Assembly (NCBI GenBank): GCA_037447655.1
Contig: JBBHKE010002338.1
Span: 127,501-175,868, forward strand
Reading direction: 5' to 3'
DNA: 48,368 nucleotides
Source: Zygnema cylindricum
Lineage: Eukaryota > Streptophyta > Zygnematophyceae > Zygnematales > Zygnemataceae
Position 1 is the stretch's first letter; each line of letters starts with the position of its first letter. A program made the position numbers and the translations under genes. Positions 1 to 10,131 of this stretch are shown piece after piece. The notes under the pieces are model-generated. The model was not told where the DNA came from and made no database searches. It saw nothing but the letters and a program-made list of their open reading frames with translations.

Positions 1-372
1 AGCGGGGGGTAGGAGAGAGGGAGGTTGCTTTGTATTGGTGAAGGATATATGATAAGGGTACAAGGGTGTATTGACAGCTGTGCTAAGTTCTGGCGCCGTA
101 TTGGCAGGGCGCGATGCGCGAGGCGAGGTGTCGGGAGGACGGAGTCTGCGTTGGATGCACGCTGTGGTTCTCGGAGCGGTAGGTGTAGGTGCGAACGTAC
201 GCGACAGTAGGTAAAAACAGCCGAGAAGGCTGCTTTGTCGTTTACCAACCGCAGGGGTGTATTTTGCTCGGTCATGCGATCGCAGATGGATTCTTGTGTT
301 TCGCTGAAGGTCCATGTGAGCTGCAGTCGACCTTGCGTACGGCAGTCCCGCCGTACACATTGTTGGCTTGAT
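1..372. repeat. Direct repeat, copy 1 (RABA upstream region)
   Basis: This stretch is nearly identical to 1815-2184, with an offset of 1814 bases and only a few differences: one T fewer in the second copy near 2077, and single substitutions in the later part. Copy 2 lies directly upstream of the RABA start codon (1689, minus strand), so this copy may be the upstream region of another RABA copy just left of the window. The two copies diverge after about 372, where this one runs into a T-rich tract. The high identity points to a recent tandem duplication or an assembly artefact. No convincing coding region is seen inside it. Confidence 0.9.
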
Positions 373-658
373 TTTTTTTTTTGAACCCTTTTTTTTTTTT
401 TATACCTTCTTTCCCTTTTTCTGTGCCTTTTTCTGTTGTTTTTATCCTTCTTTTTTGGTATTTTTTTGCGTTTTTTATCCTCTGTCATTTTTTTTATCGT
501 TTTCTCTCATTTTTTATCCTTTTTAATCGTTTTTATCCAATTTCTTATCCCTCTCTCTCCCTCTATTTTGTCCAAAGTAATTCATGTATAAATACCAAAA
601 TTTCATATTTTTTTAACTCCTTTTAACTCCCTTTCCTTATATTTATTTAGATTTTGCA
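373..658. other. T-rich low-complexity stretch, no gene
   Basis: Almost pure T/C on the + strand (runs of T broken by CC, CTT and ATCC). It resembles intron or intergenic low-complexity DNA. The open frame across it is phenylalanine-rich only because of base composition. Confidence 0.7.
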
Positions 659-699
659 GTGAAACAAATGCAAGAATACTCTAACAATGTTGAATGATA

Positions 700-705
<6 letters not shown>
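659..705 (+). pseudogene. Degenerate copy of the NSE4 exon start
   Basis: After an acceptor-like TTTTGCAG, the bases from about 661 (AAACAAATGCAAGAATA) closely match the start of the NSE4 exon at 1009 (AAACAAATGCGAGAATA). The match fades over about 45 bases and stops at the TA microsatellite. It looks like a truncated, decayed duplicate of the intron-exon border. The reading frame closes at once. Confidence 0.5.

Positions 706-786
<81 letters not shown>
704..786. repeat. (TA)n microsatellite
   Basis: About 83 bases of uninterrupted alternating TA, ending at TATGTATAACACC. It sits between the decayed exon copy and the real NSE4 exon. Confidence 0.98.
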
Positions 787-790
<4 letters not shown>

Positions 791-837
791 AACACCGTTT
801 TTATTTACTTTTGCGCCGTTTTTACGATTCTTTGTCA

Positions 838-955
838 CCTTTTAACTAACTCCTTTTAACTCCTTTCAACATCTTAACTCCTTTCAACATCTTAACTCCT
901 TTCAACTCCTTTCAACTCCTTTTGACTCCTTTTGACTCCTTTTACCACTGTTTAA
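838..955. repeat. Tandem array of TTTTAACTCC-like units
   Basis: About ten degenerate repeats of roughly 10 bases (TTTTAACTCC, TTTCAACATC, TTTCAACTCC, TTTTGACTCC). They lie just upstream of the NSE4 exon and form part of its pyrimidine-rich upstream intron. A similar short run is at 610-635. Confidence 0.85.
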
Positions 956-1008
956 TCCCTTTTCTTTACTATCTATTCCGGTTTTACTATCTACTTTGGT
1001 TTCTTAAG

Positions 1009-1267
1009 CAAAACAAATGCGAGAATATGCGACCGATGTCGAAATTCTTCAAGATTTGACGCAAATTCTTACCAAAGAAGCCGATAATCTTCGAAAAAGT
1101 GACGGTCCGACGACTTTAGAGTTTATTCGAGCTCTTCAAAGAAAGTATTCTCGAGCTTCTTTTCAAGACGAAGATACGGAAATCGACCCTTCTTCTTTTG
1201 ATTGGGAGAGGTTGGGAATGGAGGAGGCGATTAAATACATACCGACGATTACGGGATTGTGTACTAT
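1009..1267 (+). CDS. NSE4: NSE4 (SMC5/6 complex kleisin), one internal exon
   Basis: This is an internal exon of Nse4, the kleisin that bridges the heads of the SMC5/6 complex in DNA repair in the nucleus. Seen: an acceptor TTCTTAAG ending at 1008, an open frame of about 86 codons, and a donor AT|GTAAGG at 1268. The peptide has the family pattern: a D-x-E-x-L-x-DLT segment (VEILQDLTQIL), then T-LEFIRALQRKYSR, then an acidic loop, then FDWERLGMEEA and a closing CTM that in the family continues as a GPM motif in the next exon. The ATG at 1017 lies inside the exon and need not be the start. No flanking NSE4 exon was found in the window. It may therefore be a captured fragment, or part of a gene with long introns. 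The assignment rests on motif recall, not a search. Confidence 0.72.
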
Positions 1268-1364
1268 GTAAGGTTTTTCAAAAAACTTTTTTTTTTTGTT
1301 TTTTTAACTTCTTTGTTTTTTTATAGTTTTTTTTTGTTTGTTTGTTTGCTTTGTTTGTTAGTTT

Positions 1365-1465
1365 AGGGAGATGGGGAGGGAGAGGAGAGAGGGAGAGGGA
1401 TGGGAGAGGGAGAGGGAGGGACGGAGGGAGAGGGAGTGGGAGGGGTAGAGGGAGAGGAAGAAATA
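1365..1465. repeat. GA-rich (GGGAGA)n tract
   Basis: The + strand is almost pure G/A with GGGAGAGGGA units. On the RABA (minus) strand it is a CT tract just inside the first intron. Similar tracts recur at 18040-18140, 23611-23742, 45980-46030 and the window end. Confidence 0.9.
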
Positions 1466-1477
1466 AAGTCGCAGTAC

Positions 1478-1689
1478 CTCTCCTGGCCCGCTGTGTCCCA
1501 TATCTGCGCCTTGACCACATGTCCGTCCACGTTGACGCTCCTGGTTGCGAACTCCACCCCTATGGTGGCCTTGGTCTCGAGCGAGAAGCGCCTCCCTGTG
1601 AACCTGGCCAGCAGGTTGGACTTCCCTGCTCCCGAGTCGCCCACCACCACGAGCTTGAAGAGGTACTCGTAGTCGTCACCGCACGCCAT
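1478..1689 (-). CDS. RABA: RABA/Rab11-type small GTPase, first coding exon
   Basis: Rab GTPases of the RabA/Rab11 class direct vesicle traffic through the trans-Golgi and recycling endosomes. The ATG is at 1689. The exon holds the P-loop GDSGAGKS (about residues 17-24), the effector-region signature [10 protein letters not shown] and the Walker B/switch II start WDTAGQE. It ends in a split Arg codon (AG|GTACTG, donor at 1477), in the switch II region. The frame is fully open with no lesion. The remaining exons (rest of the G domain and the prenylated tail) are not found at lower coordinates, where an NSE4 exon on the other strand and T-rich DNA lie instead. The gene is thus truncated here, or has a long intron that leaves the window. 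A homologous upstream block is repeated at 1-372. Confidence 0.88.
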
Positions 1690-1814
1690 GGCCGAGAGGG
1701 AGGCGCTCAGGCCCGGACATGGGAAGGCGGAGAGGGAGGGGAGAGGGACTGGAGAGGGAGGGGAGAGTGTGGCAGGAAGGAAGGAGGAAGGAAATAGAGA
1801 GGAAGAATTTAGGG

Positions 1815-2184
1815 AGCGGGGGGTAGGAGAGAGGGAGGTTGCTTTGTATTGGTGAAGGATATATGATAAGGGTACAAGGGTGTATTGACAGCTGTGCTAA
1901 GTTCTGGCGCCGTATTGGCAGGGCGCGATGCGCGAGGCGAGGTGTCGGGAGGACGGAGTCTGCGTTGGATGCACGCTGTGGTTCTCGGAGCGGTAGGTGT
2001 AGGTGCGAACGTACGCGACAGTAGGTAAAAACAGCCGAGAAGGCTGCTTTGTCGTTTACCAACCGCAGGGGTGTATTTGCTCGGTCATGCGATCGCAGAT
2101 GGATTCTTGTGTTTCACTGAAGGTCCATGTGAGCTGCAGTCGACCTTGCGTACGGCAGTACCGCCGTACACATTGTTGTTTTGA
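1815..2184. repeat. Direct repeat, copy 2; RABA upstream region
   Basis: Nearly identical to 1-372. It begins 126 bases upstream of the RABA ATG, so it probably contains that gene's promoter and 5' UTR. The short stretch that follows, to about 2347, is unique DNA with no recognised feature. Confidence 0.88.
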
Positions 2185-2349
2185 TGGTTGTTATGCGGAC
2201 ACCTCAAGCTGCTCGATTCACAGCCCCATCGCCAAGCTGTACTGCTTGTACTCTTTCAGTACATCTATGCCAGGTGTCGAGGCGTGTCCAGCGAGCCACG
2301 TCAAACGGTCTCATTCCATACGGTCGTGACTCGTGAGCGACACCAACTA

Positions 2350-3460
2350 CACCGTCAATCGCTATTAGCGCAGAAGTTTCTTTAGCGTATATGAATAATT
2401 ACCGTGGTTTACGCTAATTAAGAATTTGAAAATTTTGAAAAAAAGCATACATTCTAATTGTTCAATAATGCTAGTTTGGGTCTTTGAAAAAAATATATGT
2501 TGGTCGCAAGCATGCTTACACTAATATAGGTTCTAGTTCAAAATCTGACAAATCGTTCACAAATCGTACGCTCACATAGTCGAAACGAGGTTGTTGGACG
2601 AATATGTGCGAACGTAATATTTGACATCCCGATCGCATCCCCTTTTTAGAGCACTTATTCTCATGCGTTCGCGGTTACTAAAACTCATTAATTATACGTT
2701 TCCACTTTAAAAGGTACAATTTTGTACGGTCTTACACTGATCGTACACCATACTATTTAATTGACAATGTACTTTCATTTTGTACGGTTCACCGTCAATC
2801 GCTATTAGAGTAAAGGAATAAATAGCGTAAAATAAAAATTAGTGTTATTAACACTATCGGGAATTAATTTTTTATTGAAAAAAATATATATATACTAATT
2901 AATCCCTAACTGTAATTTGGGTTGTCCTGAATAATAAATACCCGCCCTTTCTATGTCTACAGTAGTATTTGTATTTGTACAAAATCTGACAATTTTTACT
3001 CCGTCGCGCTGTTCACACGGTCGACGGACGAACATATGACAACGTGATTTTGTCGACGAGTTTGCGTCGCTTTCTTCCAGCGCACATTCACATGTGAGCA
3101 CAATAATGTTAAGTGTCGTTTTATGCCTTTGTTATTCAAAAAGTACCATTTTGTACGAAAAAATCTTTTCCGTACACCACACTATTTCCATCGCAGTGTA
3201 CTTCCACTATTAACGCTAAGTAAAAAAAAACCTAATTAGAATAATGGAAAAAATAGAATTATGGATTGTATTTCGGGTTTTTTTTTTTGAAAAAAGGGTA
3301 CCGAATTGGCGTTATATACTCTAATAGCGATTGACGGTGTACTTGGAAAATATCCCTAAATGGCGTACAGAAAAAAATAGATTAAGCTACGCTAATGGAG
3401 AATTAAAAAAAAAAAAGCGGGACGGAATTAGCGTAACTACGCTAATAGCGATTGGCGGTG
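2350..3460. mobile_element. TA-flanked MITE, subfamily A, split by a nested MITE
   Basis: The left terminus CACCGTCAATCGCTATTAGCG and the right terminus ending GCGATTGGCGGTG are inverted repeats. TA lies on both sides (2348-2349 and 3461-3462), as in Tc1/mariner-type MITEs. Without the nested copy (2790-3339) the element is about 560 bases and aligns with the copy at 44093-44638. No transposase is encoded, so it is non-autonomous. Confidence 0.85.
2790..3339 (-). mobile_element. TA-flanked MITE, subfamily B, nested
   Basis: Termini are CACCGTCAATCGCTATTAGAG and its inverted copy ending GATTGACGGTG. It is inserted in a subfamily A MITE. It is the reverse complement of 43509-44053. The right TA is intact; the left flank reads TT, probably a mutated TA. 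A 68-codon minus-strand frame (2895-3101) is shared with the other copy (see findings). Confidence 0.85.
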
Positions 3461-3467
3461 TACAGTA

Positions 3468-3684
3468 CACCGCCAATCGCTATTAGCGTGTACGTTTGAT
3501 TAGCGTATACTATTATTTAGCGTGGTGTACGCTAATTGGGAATTTGGAAATTTTGGAAAAAATCGATTACTCTAATTAGGAATTAGGTCTTTATTTAACT
3601 AGTGTGGATAATTCTATTTGAGAATAAAATAAAAAAAAAGCGGGACGGGATTAGCGTACACAACGCTAATAGCGATTGGCGGTG
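3468..3684. mobile_element. TA-flanked MITE, internally deleted subfamily A
   Basis: The termini are perfect (CACCGCCAATCGCTATTAGCG and its complement) and flanked by TA at 3466-3467 and 3685-3686. The element is only 217 bases long, with the middle missing. It lies five bases from the previous MITE. Confidence 0.88.
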
Positions 3685-3686
3685 TA

Positions 3687-4861
3687 GCGTGTCGACAAGA
3701 CCAGCCGGTTGAAAGTTCATATTTTTCATTTTTGGTATGGCTTGCCACGTGGCATCGCGCCGGTTTCATTTTGACGACCAATTGACACGAGAACCAAACC
3801 GGCTCCAAGGTTCTAAGGATTATTTTTGATGCGTTAAAATATGTACTACGATTCCTAGAACAGTAAGCGGCAGACTGCAGGAACAGAGCAAAAAATACGT
3901 TTATATAAATAAAGTTTGGAACTGTTTGAAAAAGCCTTCGCACCAAATGCCGTAGTCTTTTCGGTTCGGAAAGTCGACGGTCCCTCCAGCTAAAATGATT
4001 CATTCGGTGCGATGCCACGTGGGAATTCTGTACTTCCCCTCCACTTAGCTCGGCGGTGTCTCCACTGGCGCTGTCAGAGAGACTGTCACCGGCTGCCGAG
4101 TAAATATTTTGACGGAGTTGGGCGGCCGTCGGCAGTTTTTGACGGGTTTGGGTGGGCATACCTCGAAGCCCTGTACGTGTTCTACGGATGAGTCTCACCT
4201 TACGTTTACGTACCAAATTTTACAAGTTTTTGTAAAACATCTTTACAGGAGATACGACAAGATTCTCCAGGATTTTAGGCGCAACAATGGGCCGTTCGAT
4301 TATTCTTGGGTCCTCATCCGCTAAGGATGGCTCCATTTGGCTGTGGAGATGGCTATTGTACCGTCCTCATCTGTCCTCGCGGAGGACGGTAACCGTCTGC
4401 AGACCGTGCAGGACAGATGGGCGATGCAGGTTCGTGCCGAGACAGCCTGCCACTAACGGTTGTACACGTGGCAGATGTTTTTTGCCTTCGGACGAGGTGA
4501 ACGCAACCCACCAGAATCCAAACATAAATCTTTGCCGGTAATTTGAAAGCAAAGAGTTTTCGTTTCGAAGAGACGAGGCTGAAAAGGCAGCCGTTAAAAA
4601 CGACAGAGCCTCTGTTCGACGCGAAGGGGATATTGGTCCTACAAGCTTCGAGTGCGCAGAGGCCGTACAGCTACATAGTACGCAGGTACAAACTCTACAG
4701 TCAGATTGCACGGTTAGGAAAAATTTAAGCTTATATCAGGACTTCTGCGTATTACCACTCACAACAGAACACGTATGCGAGAACATGTTTATAAGCAACC
4801 CCTAACTGCAACTCGGTCTGAAAACAGCTGCCAGTAAACATGTCCGTACATCTACTGGCAC
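3687..4861. other. Unassigned DNA, no recognised gene
   Basis: About 1.2 kb without a family I recognise. The longest frame (minus strand, 200 codons, 3614-4216) runs into the neighbouring MITE and lacks any known motif. A local palindrome lies near 4360-4392 (accgtcctcat...gaggacggt). Confidence 0.5.
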
Positions 4862-4957
4862 TTAGGGTACGGCCCGTCGTTTTACTTTAAAACTTAGCGC
4901 CGTACTGCTAAAGTTGCAACCGTACGAAGAAATCGCAAATATGTAGATTACAATTTG

Positions 4958-5834
4958 TAGTGTTGTGTATCGGTAAAAAACTTATCGCTATAACACCGAT
5001 ACCGATAGTTACCGTTTATCGAACGGTCAAAGGTTTCGATATATCGGTCTGAGACCAACAAATTCCATATCGGCAATAACAAAAAAAAATATAGTATGAA
5101 TACAATAGTACTTTATAACATACTGTGTTATATTATTGACTTTATGTAGCCTGGCATGCCACGTATAAAAATCTGTTCCGTCTCCGATTTATTACGGAAA
5201 GCGCAGCACATAAACGCTGGCCGGTTAACAAAACAGAAATTTTACGGCAAACCTACATAATTTTACTGACAAACTGGTGAACATGGAAGGGGAAAATGAT
5301 GTCGGACACAAAGTACAACGGACGCAAAATAACATTCTGCGTGCCGCCGGAATCGAACGGACGACTTCGAATGAGAAAACACGAGCAGACGGGTCAGCAT
5401 GAGCGTCGGCGTCCCGGAATGACTCTTTTGGCAGCTTATGTCAAAAAAGCCGACAGATTGACACGTGGCGTGTCCCCAGTGGATCTCAAGGAATAAAGGG
5501 ACAAAGCCATGGCGTTGGATGTGAAAGGTACAATTTTTTTACTGGATCCGTATCAAACCGTACAGATCTCATGGCGGCTACTGTACTTTCTGTGCTTGTA
5601 CACGTCCGAGGAATAACACGTACAATTGAGCGTATAGGCCATACACTTATCTATACAGTCCGTATAGCTATCGCCGATAGTTATCGTTATCGGCATTATC
5701 GTCGATAAGTACCCGATATTATCTGTATCGGCGATAAGACCGATGTCGATATATCATACCAATATATCGATAATCGGGAACCCGAAAAAGGTCCATATCG
5801 GTTATCGCTGAATCCTTACCGATACACAACACTA
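4958..5834. mobile_element. hAT-type element with 8-bp duplication
   Basis: Terminal inverted repeats are TAGTGTTGTGTATCGGTAA and its complement. They are flanked by a perfect 8-bp duplication ACAATTTG (4950-4957 and 5835-5842), diagnostic for the hAT superfamily. The subterminal regions are full of short CGATA/TATCG palindromes, which may be transposase-binding sites. At 877 bases it is too short for a transposase. The 66-codon frame at 5296-5496 has no motif I recognise. Relatives occur at 25874, 41034-41980 and 44906-45032. Confidence 0.92.
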
Positions 5835-6097
5835 ACAATTTGAGTCATCCTCGAATTTAGGAGGTACAAAAAAATTTCGTTTTGTATTTTTTCGACTCAC
5901 TGTCATGCCATCTTCAAACTAATCATAAAGCACATCGGCGATACTTTTAAATAAAGTAAAAATCGTTTTCATAAATAGGAAAACGTATTATCACGTGTGA
6001 AAGATTTTCACAATTTTTTGACGACAAAAATAAGTACAGGGGTTGTTCGTTTTTGGTTTGCATGCACTTTGTACGGTTTTTTTTTTAAGGGGTCTCG

Positions 6098-7117
6098 TGT
6101 TGTTCTACAACTACTGTTGCAGGCGGAGAACCAGCAGTAGTAGTAGAAGTAGACATGAAAAACAGCAGAAACTATCAAAGTACCTACTCAACAGCCAACT
6201 TTGAACTGACACAAAATATGACTCAAAACCCCAATATGTTTCAAATTTGATACAGTGATACACAATACAGTAAACTGACAATTCCCAAAATTGCAGCCCA
6301 AATGACCTAGTAAACCATAAGATATGATGTCTGGAAGTTTCCCAAAAACTGCCCTTAGAAAATCATATTCCCAAAACTGGATACTACAAAATTGGCTAAG
6401 TCCTAATTTATATACTCACAGTGTGTATCTACTGATCTACACTAATTCGGGTAACCGTTACTACGGTTATTATCCTGACTAACGACAAAGCATCCTACCC
6501 GTACGTCACTGTACCTCAAAAACCCTAATTACTATTTTCTAAAAACCTGATTAATAGAACACTATTTTATATCACACTAAACGACAAACTAATGTTATTC
6601 AAATATTTACAAAAATTGAACCGTACACAAAACGTTCTAACCGTACACAAAACGTTCCAAATGCTTAGTCAGCGGTGACCGCTAAAGTCCAACCGAATGT
6701 GGTCGTGTAGTACGAAGCACCTGAGTGCTTCGTCACTTGTGGTCCCACGCGAATCACGCTTGTGGTCCCTCGTGAATCACGCTTGTGGTCCCAGGTGAAT
6801 CGCGTCCGTTGGAACAGATTCGATTGACGATGGTACCGTCGATCTGTATCATATGTTTCCGGAATACTCGGGACAGATCCCGTTCGTCCGATCATGTGAA
6901 TCGCATCGTCAACTTTTTGACACGTATGCTTGACTGTCGGCGCTACTCCGAAAAACCTGCATACGTTCTTTCGCCAACACGTGTTCCTGCAAAAGTACAA
7001 TACACTCTACTGTACCTTTTGCTACTCTAACACTAATTAAGGTAAGTATTACTAGAAAAAATATCCTAAGTTATTTTTACCCCTATAAACTGAAATAAAG
7101 ATTTATAAATTCCAACA
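6098..7117 (-). mobile_element. Solo LTR of a copia retrotransposon
   Basis: It begins TGTTGTTCTAC and ends TTCCAACA, with a perfect 5-bp duplication TCTCG (6093-6097 and 7118-7122). It is homologous along its length to the two LTRs of the copia element at 32460-38675. No internal domain remains, so it arose by recombination between two LTRs. The matching Harbinger copy at 8520 shows the empty site (GTCTCGATG). Confidence 0.93.
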
Positions 7118-7285
7118 TCTCGATGGTGCAATGCCATTTCACTTAAAGATGTAAAATTTGCAAGGTGACAAATTTGCGAAGTCATGGCCGCCGGACAAGA
7201 GAGGTTGACGCAAAGGCATGTTGTACCGCCACTAATGCGAGGTTGTACGTCAACTACATGGGGTCGTACCCTTAGTCCCGCCTAA

Positions 7286-9068
7286 GGGTGTGTCTCCATG
7301 TACTTGGAATGTAACGAACTTACTTTAGCGCAGATCCGGCGGACCCGGGTTTCAAGTGTCCCTATGTGTAACACAAAAATTGTTACTTAAAGGGTGTGAC
7401 GATTGTATACGCTGACAATGCCGATAACGGTTGTCAACGCCTACAATATGTGATAACGCACTGGATTGGTCAAAATTGTTTGTTACGCCGCTTAGTTTTT
7501 TGTGACATTTGTAGACAATTCCCTTTTCAACCCTTTGTCCATGGATGTTGTCCATGGGTGAAGAAGTATCATTTGCGTTGCCTTCCTTATACGGTTGCCT
7601 TTCGGCAATTTCCATGCGTTTTGACCTCTATTCCACCTCCCTTGCCCAAACATCTGTAGACTGCACAATGTTTTCTCCAACTTCCCACCGATTAGCATAG
7701 AGCCGCCTTGTGAAAGGATGAGGAACCGTGAAGCTTGAAGGAGTGATGAAGTTTGAAGGAGTGAACATGAGGCTACGTGAGAGAGGTGGTGTGTGCAAGT
7801 TGCTGGGACGCCCGCGGAGATTTCTCATGATTTCGTGAAACAGCATCGTAAATTTCAAACCCTGAAATGAAAAATTCCGTACTGACGAAACCGGACAAAT
7901 CAAAACGAATTGTGTACTTTAATGGACACAAACGGACAAAACATCACGAATAGTGTACTTTTCGATGTTGCTTGAATTCGTTTGAAAATTTTGAATAAAA
8001 TATTACAAGTGTGAATATGTGTTCATATTTGTTTAGCAAAAATACTTTAATTTAAAACGCATCCCCCGTGTGTTTTAAATAAAAGTTTGATGATGACGTT
8101 TCTTGTCGTGGCTGTGGGTCGAAAAACATAAAACGACAACATGTAGTACATTCTAAGGGTACGACCCCATGTGGCTAAGTTCGGGTTTTTTTTTGTCGTT
8201 TTCTTTTTGAACTTAGCGTTGTACTGCCTAAGTTGCGACCGTATGAACAAACCGCAAATATGTAGAGTACAATTTACTTCATTCTCGAACTTAGGATGTA
8301 CGAAAATTTGGATATCTTGTGTTTTCGACCCACTGTCACGCCATCTTCAACCTTATCATAAACCACATCGACAATGTGTTTTAAGCAAAGTAAAACCTTG
8401 TACACAAATAGAAAAGCATATTCCCATATGTGAAATTTTTTCAAAAGTATTTGACGTCTGAAAAAAATAAAGGGTTGTTTGTTTTTTTCCGCATGCACCT
8501 TGTACGGATTTTTTTTGTAGGGGTCTCGATGCTGCAGCGACATTTCACGCAAAGTTTAAAAATCTGCGAAGGTGGAAAATTTGTGAAGTCATGGCGACCA
8601 GACAGGAGAGGTTTACGCAAAGGCATGTTGAACATCCACAGCTGCAAGGTTGTACATCTACGATGTGACGCAATGACATCCAACATGCCAAATCGTTTAA
8701 AAAAACTACGATGTGTCTTGCGACGCTTCAAAAAGTTTCGAAAAATTACGGTGCGGCAAAGACAAACTGTACACATTGACAGGTGTCACGGGTATTGTCG
8801 ACGTATACAATCGTCACAAACTTAAGTAACAATTTTGAGGAAACACATAGAGACACGTGAAATACGGGTCTGCCGGATCTACGTTAAAATACAAAGTAAG
8901 TTCGCTAAGTTACAACTACATGGGGCCGTAGCCTAAGTTCTTCAAAAACGCAAAATGTACTTCTTTTTTTTACGATCTTTTTGTACGGTTGAAACTTACG
9001 CGGTACGGAGCTAAGTTTTAGATGAAAACGACAGAATTTTCCCTTAAGTTGGCACATGGAGACGTACA
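7286..9068 (-). mobile_element. Harbinger-like element in reverse, host of a nested copy
   Basis: It starts GGGTGTGTCTCCATG and ends CATGGAGACGTACA, with TAA at 7283-7285 and 9069-7071 equivalents at 9069-9071. Its sequence is the reverse complement of 24408-25186. At 8154 it is interrupted by another member of the same superfamily in the opposite orientation (8157-8933), and it resumes at 8937. It lies eleven bases from the right duplication of the previous Harbinger element. Confidence 0.8.
8157..8933 (+). mobile_element. Nested Harbinger-like element
   Basis: The termini GGGTACGACCCCATGT and ACATGGGGCCGTAGCC are inverted repeats, with TAA duplications at 8154-8156 and 8934-8936. The length is 777 bases, almost the same as 24408-25186 (779). 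No transposase frame is present. Confidence 0.87.
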
Positions 9069-9071
9069 TAA

Positions 9072-9427
9072 GTGTCTATTTTCGTTCAAGATTTTTTTCA
9101 AAGTCCCACCTAGTTTGCGGTGTTTACATTGAGGCAAATGGTTAAAATCGACAAATTCAGGGAGAACCGTCCAATATTACCATAGTTGTCCTGTGCGCAT
9201 AATACGCGCGGAACGAACGCGCGAATACTACGCACGATACGCATTTAACGATGAAAAAAATGTAATAAATTGCGTACTAGGCTACGTACCCGTACTTTTT
9301 CGTACATTTGCGTACTGTCTTCGTACATTTCAGTCTTTTAATGTTATTAAGGGGGATTTGAGGAGTTTTAGGGTACATTCTCGTGCATTCTCATATATTT
9401 ATGTTAAGTAGCCAGCTTTTATTCGTA
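9072..9427. other. TACG-rich repetitive DNA
   Basis: Rich in GTAC, CGTA and TACG. The part from 9222 (AATACTACGCACGATACGC) matches 32401-32440, so it is a dispersed repeat interrupted in both places by copia insertions. CATAGTTGTCC at 9181 resembles the terminus of the elements at 11939 and 12776. No gene. Confidence 0.55.
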
Positions 9428-9432
9428 CATTC

Positions 9433-9539
9433 TGTTGTTCTTTGGTCTAAAATAGACCGCAGAAGCCACCCAAACTATCATGCATAAAGCTAAGCAAAAA
9501 TAGGTCGACGAACAATCATTTGAAATGCATCCTCCATTT
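9433..9539 (+). repeat. 107-bp perfect inverted repeat, left arm
   Basis: Exact reverse complement of 10011-10117, which the text of both blocks shows base for base (TGTTGTTCTTTGGTC... against ...GACCAAAGAACAACA). Identity ends after CCTCCATTT. Confidence 0.97.
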
Positions 9540-10010
9540 TATTTACGTGATCATTTAGGGTTTAGACGGTTTAATTTGTGTGTCTTTATTTGTCGTTTAT
9601 GCAGACAAGTGTACGCTTACGATTGCTTGACTTTCAGGTGTACGCTTACGATTAATTAATTCTTAGTATGTTATTATGGATATATATAGGAATGAGCTTG
9701 GTTAGGAATTAATCATCAATGCTGGTTAGTAAAGTGGGGACCGAAGATGTAGACTTTTAGGGTTATCGATTAGGTCATGCACTTTGAATGATATAATGAT
9801 TATTTAATTACACTTTGATTATACTTTTGTTTATATGAAATGCATTTGTCTTTATTATTTATTTATGTTATTTTATATATGTTTGATATGCATTGTTTAT
9901 GCATTTGTCCTAGGGTTTGTTTATGTCGATTATTCCATCAAACCTTAGATGTTGTCATAGGGTTTATTTATGTTGATTATTTCATGAAACCCTAAATGTT
10001 GTTGTATGTT

Positions 10011-10117
10011 AAATGGAGGATGCATTTCAAATGATTGTTCGTCGACCTATTTTTGCTTAGCTTTATGCATGATAGTTTGGGTGGCTTCTGCGGTCTATTT
10101 TAGACCAAAGAACAACA
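10011..10117 (-). repeat. 107-bp perfect inverted repeat, right arm
   Basis: Pairs with 9433-9539 across a 471-base loop. Its outer end AACAACA abuts the primer site. Confidence 0.97.
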
Positions 10118-10131
10118 GGTTATGGGCCCAC
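10118..10131 (+). promoter_or_regulatory. Primer binding site for initiator tRNA-Met (internal)
   Basis: GGTTATGGGCCCAC is exactly complementary to the anticodon arm of plant initiator tRNA-Met (GTGGGCCCATAACC, CAU anticodon), as I recall that tRNA. Elements of the Drosophila copia type prime with a half-tRNA cut in this arm. Its position right after AACAACA marks 10117 as a former LTR end. Confidence 0.78.

Larger units (their letters stand above)
4865..7271 (+). mobile_element. Harbinger-like element, host of two nested insertions
   Basis: The left end GGGTACGGCCC and the right end GGGTCGTACCC are inverted repeats, with TTA target duplications at 4862-4864 and 7272-7274. That is the signature of PIF/Harbinger elements. 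The body aligns with 8157-8933 and 24408-25186. It is interrupted by a hAT element (4958-5834) and a copia solo LTR (6098-7117). After removing these, about 500 bases remain and the right third is deleted. No transposase is seen. Confidence 0.82.

Noticed and set aside
1342-1797. Long Gly/Arg/Glu-rich plus-strand frame
   Set aside because: It lies over the GA tract and antisense to the RABA exon. The composition is explained by the repeat.
3614-4216. 200-codon minus-strand frame
   Set aside because: It starts in unassigned DNA and runs into a MITE, with no motif or splice support. Length alone is not enough.
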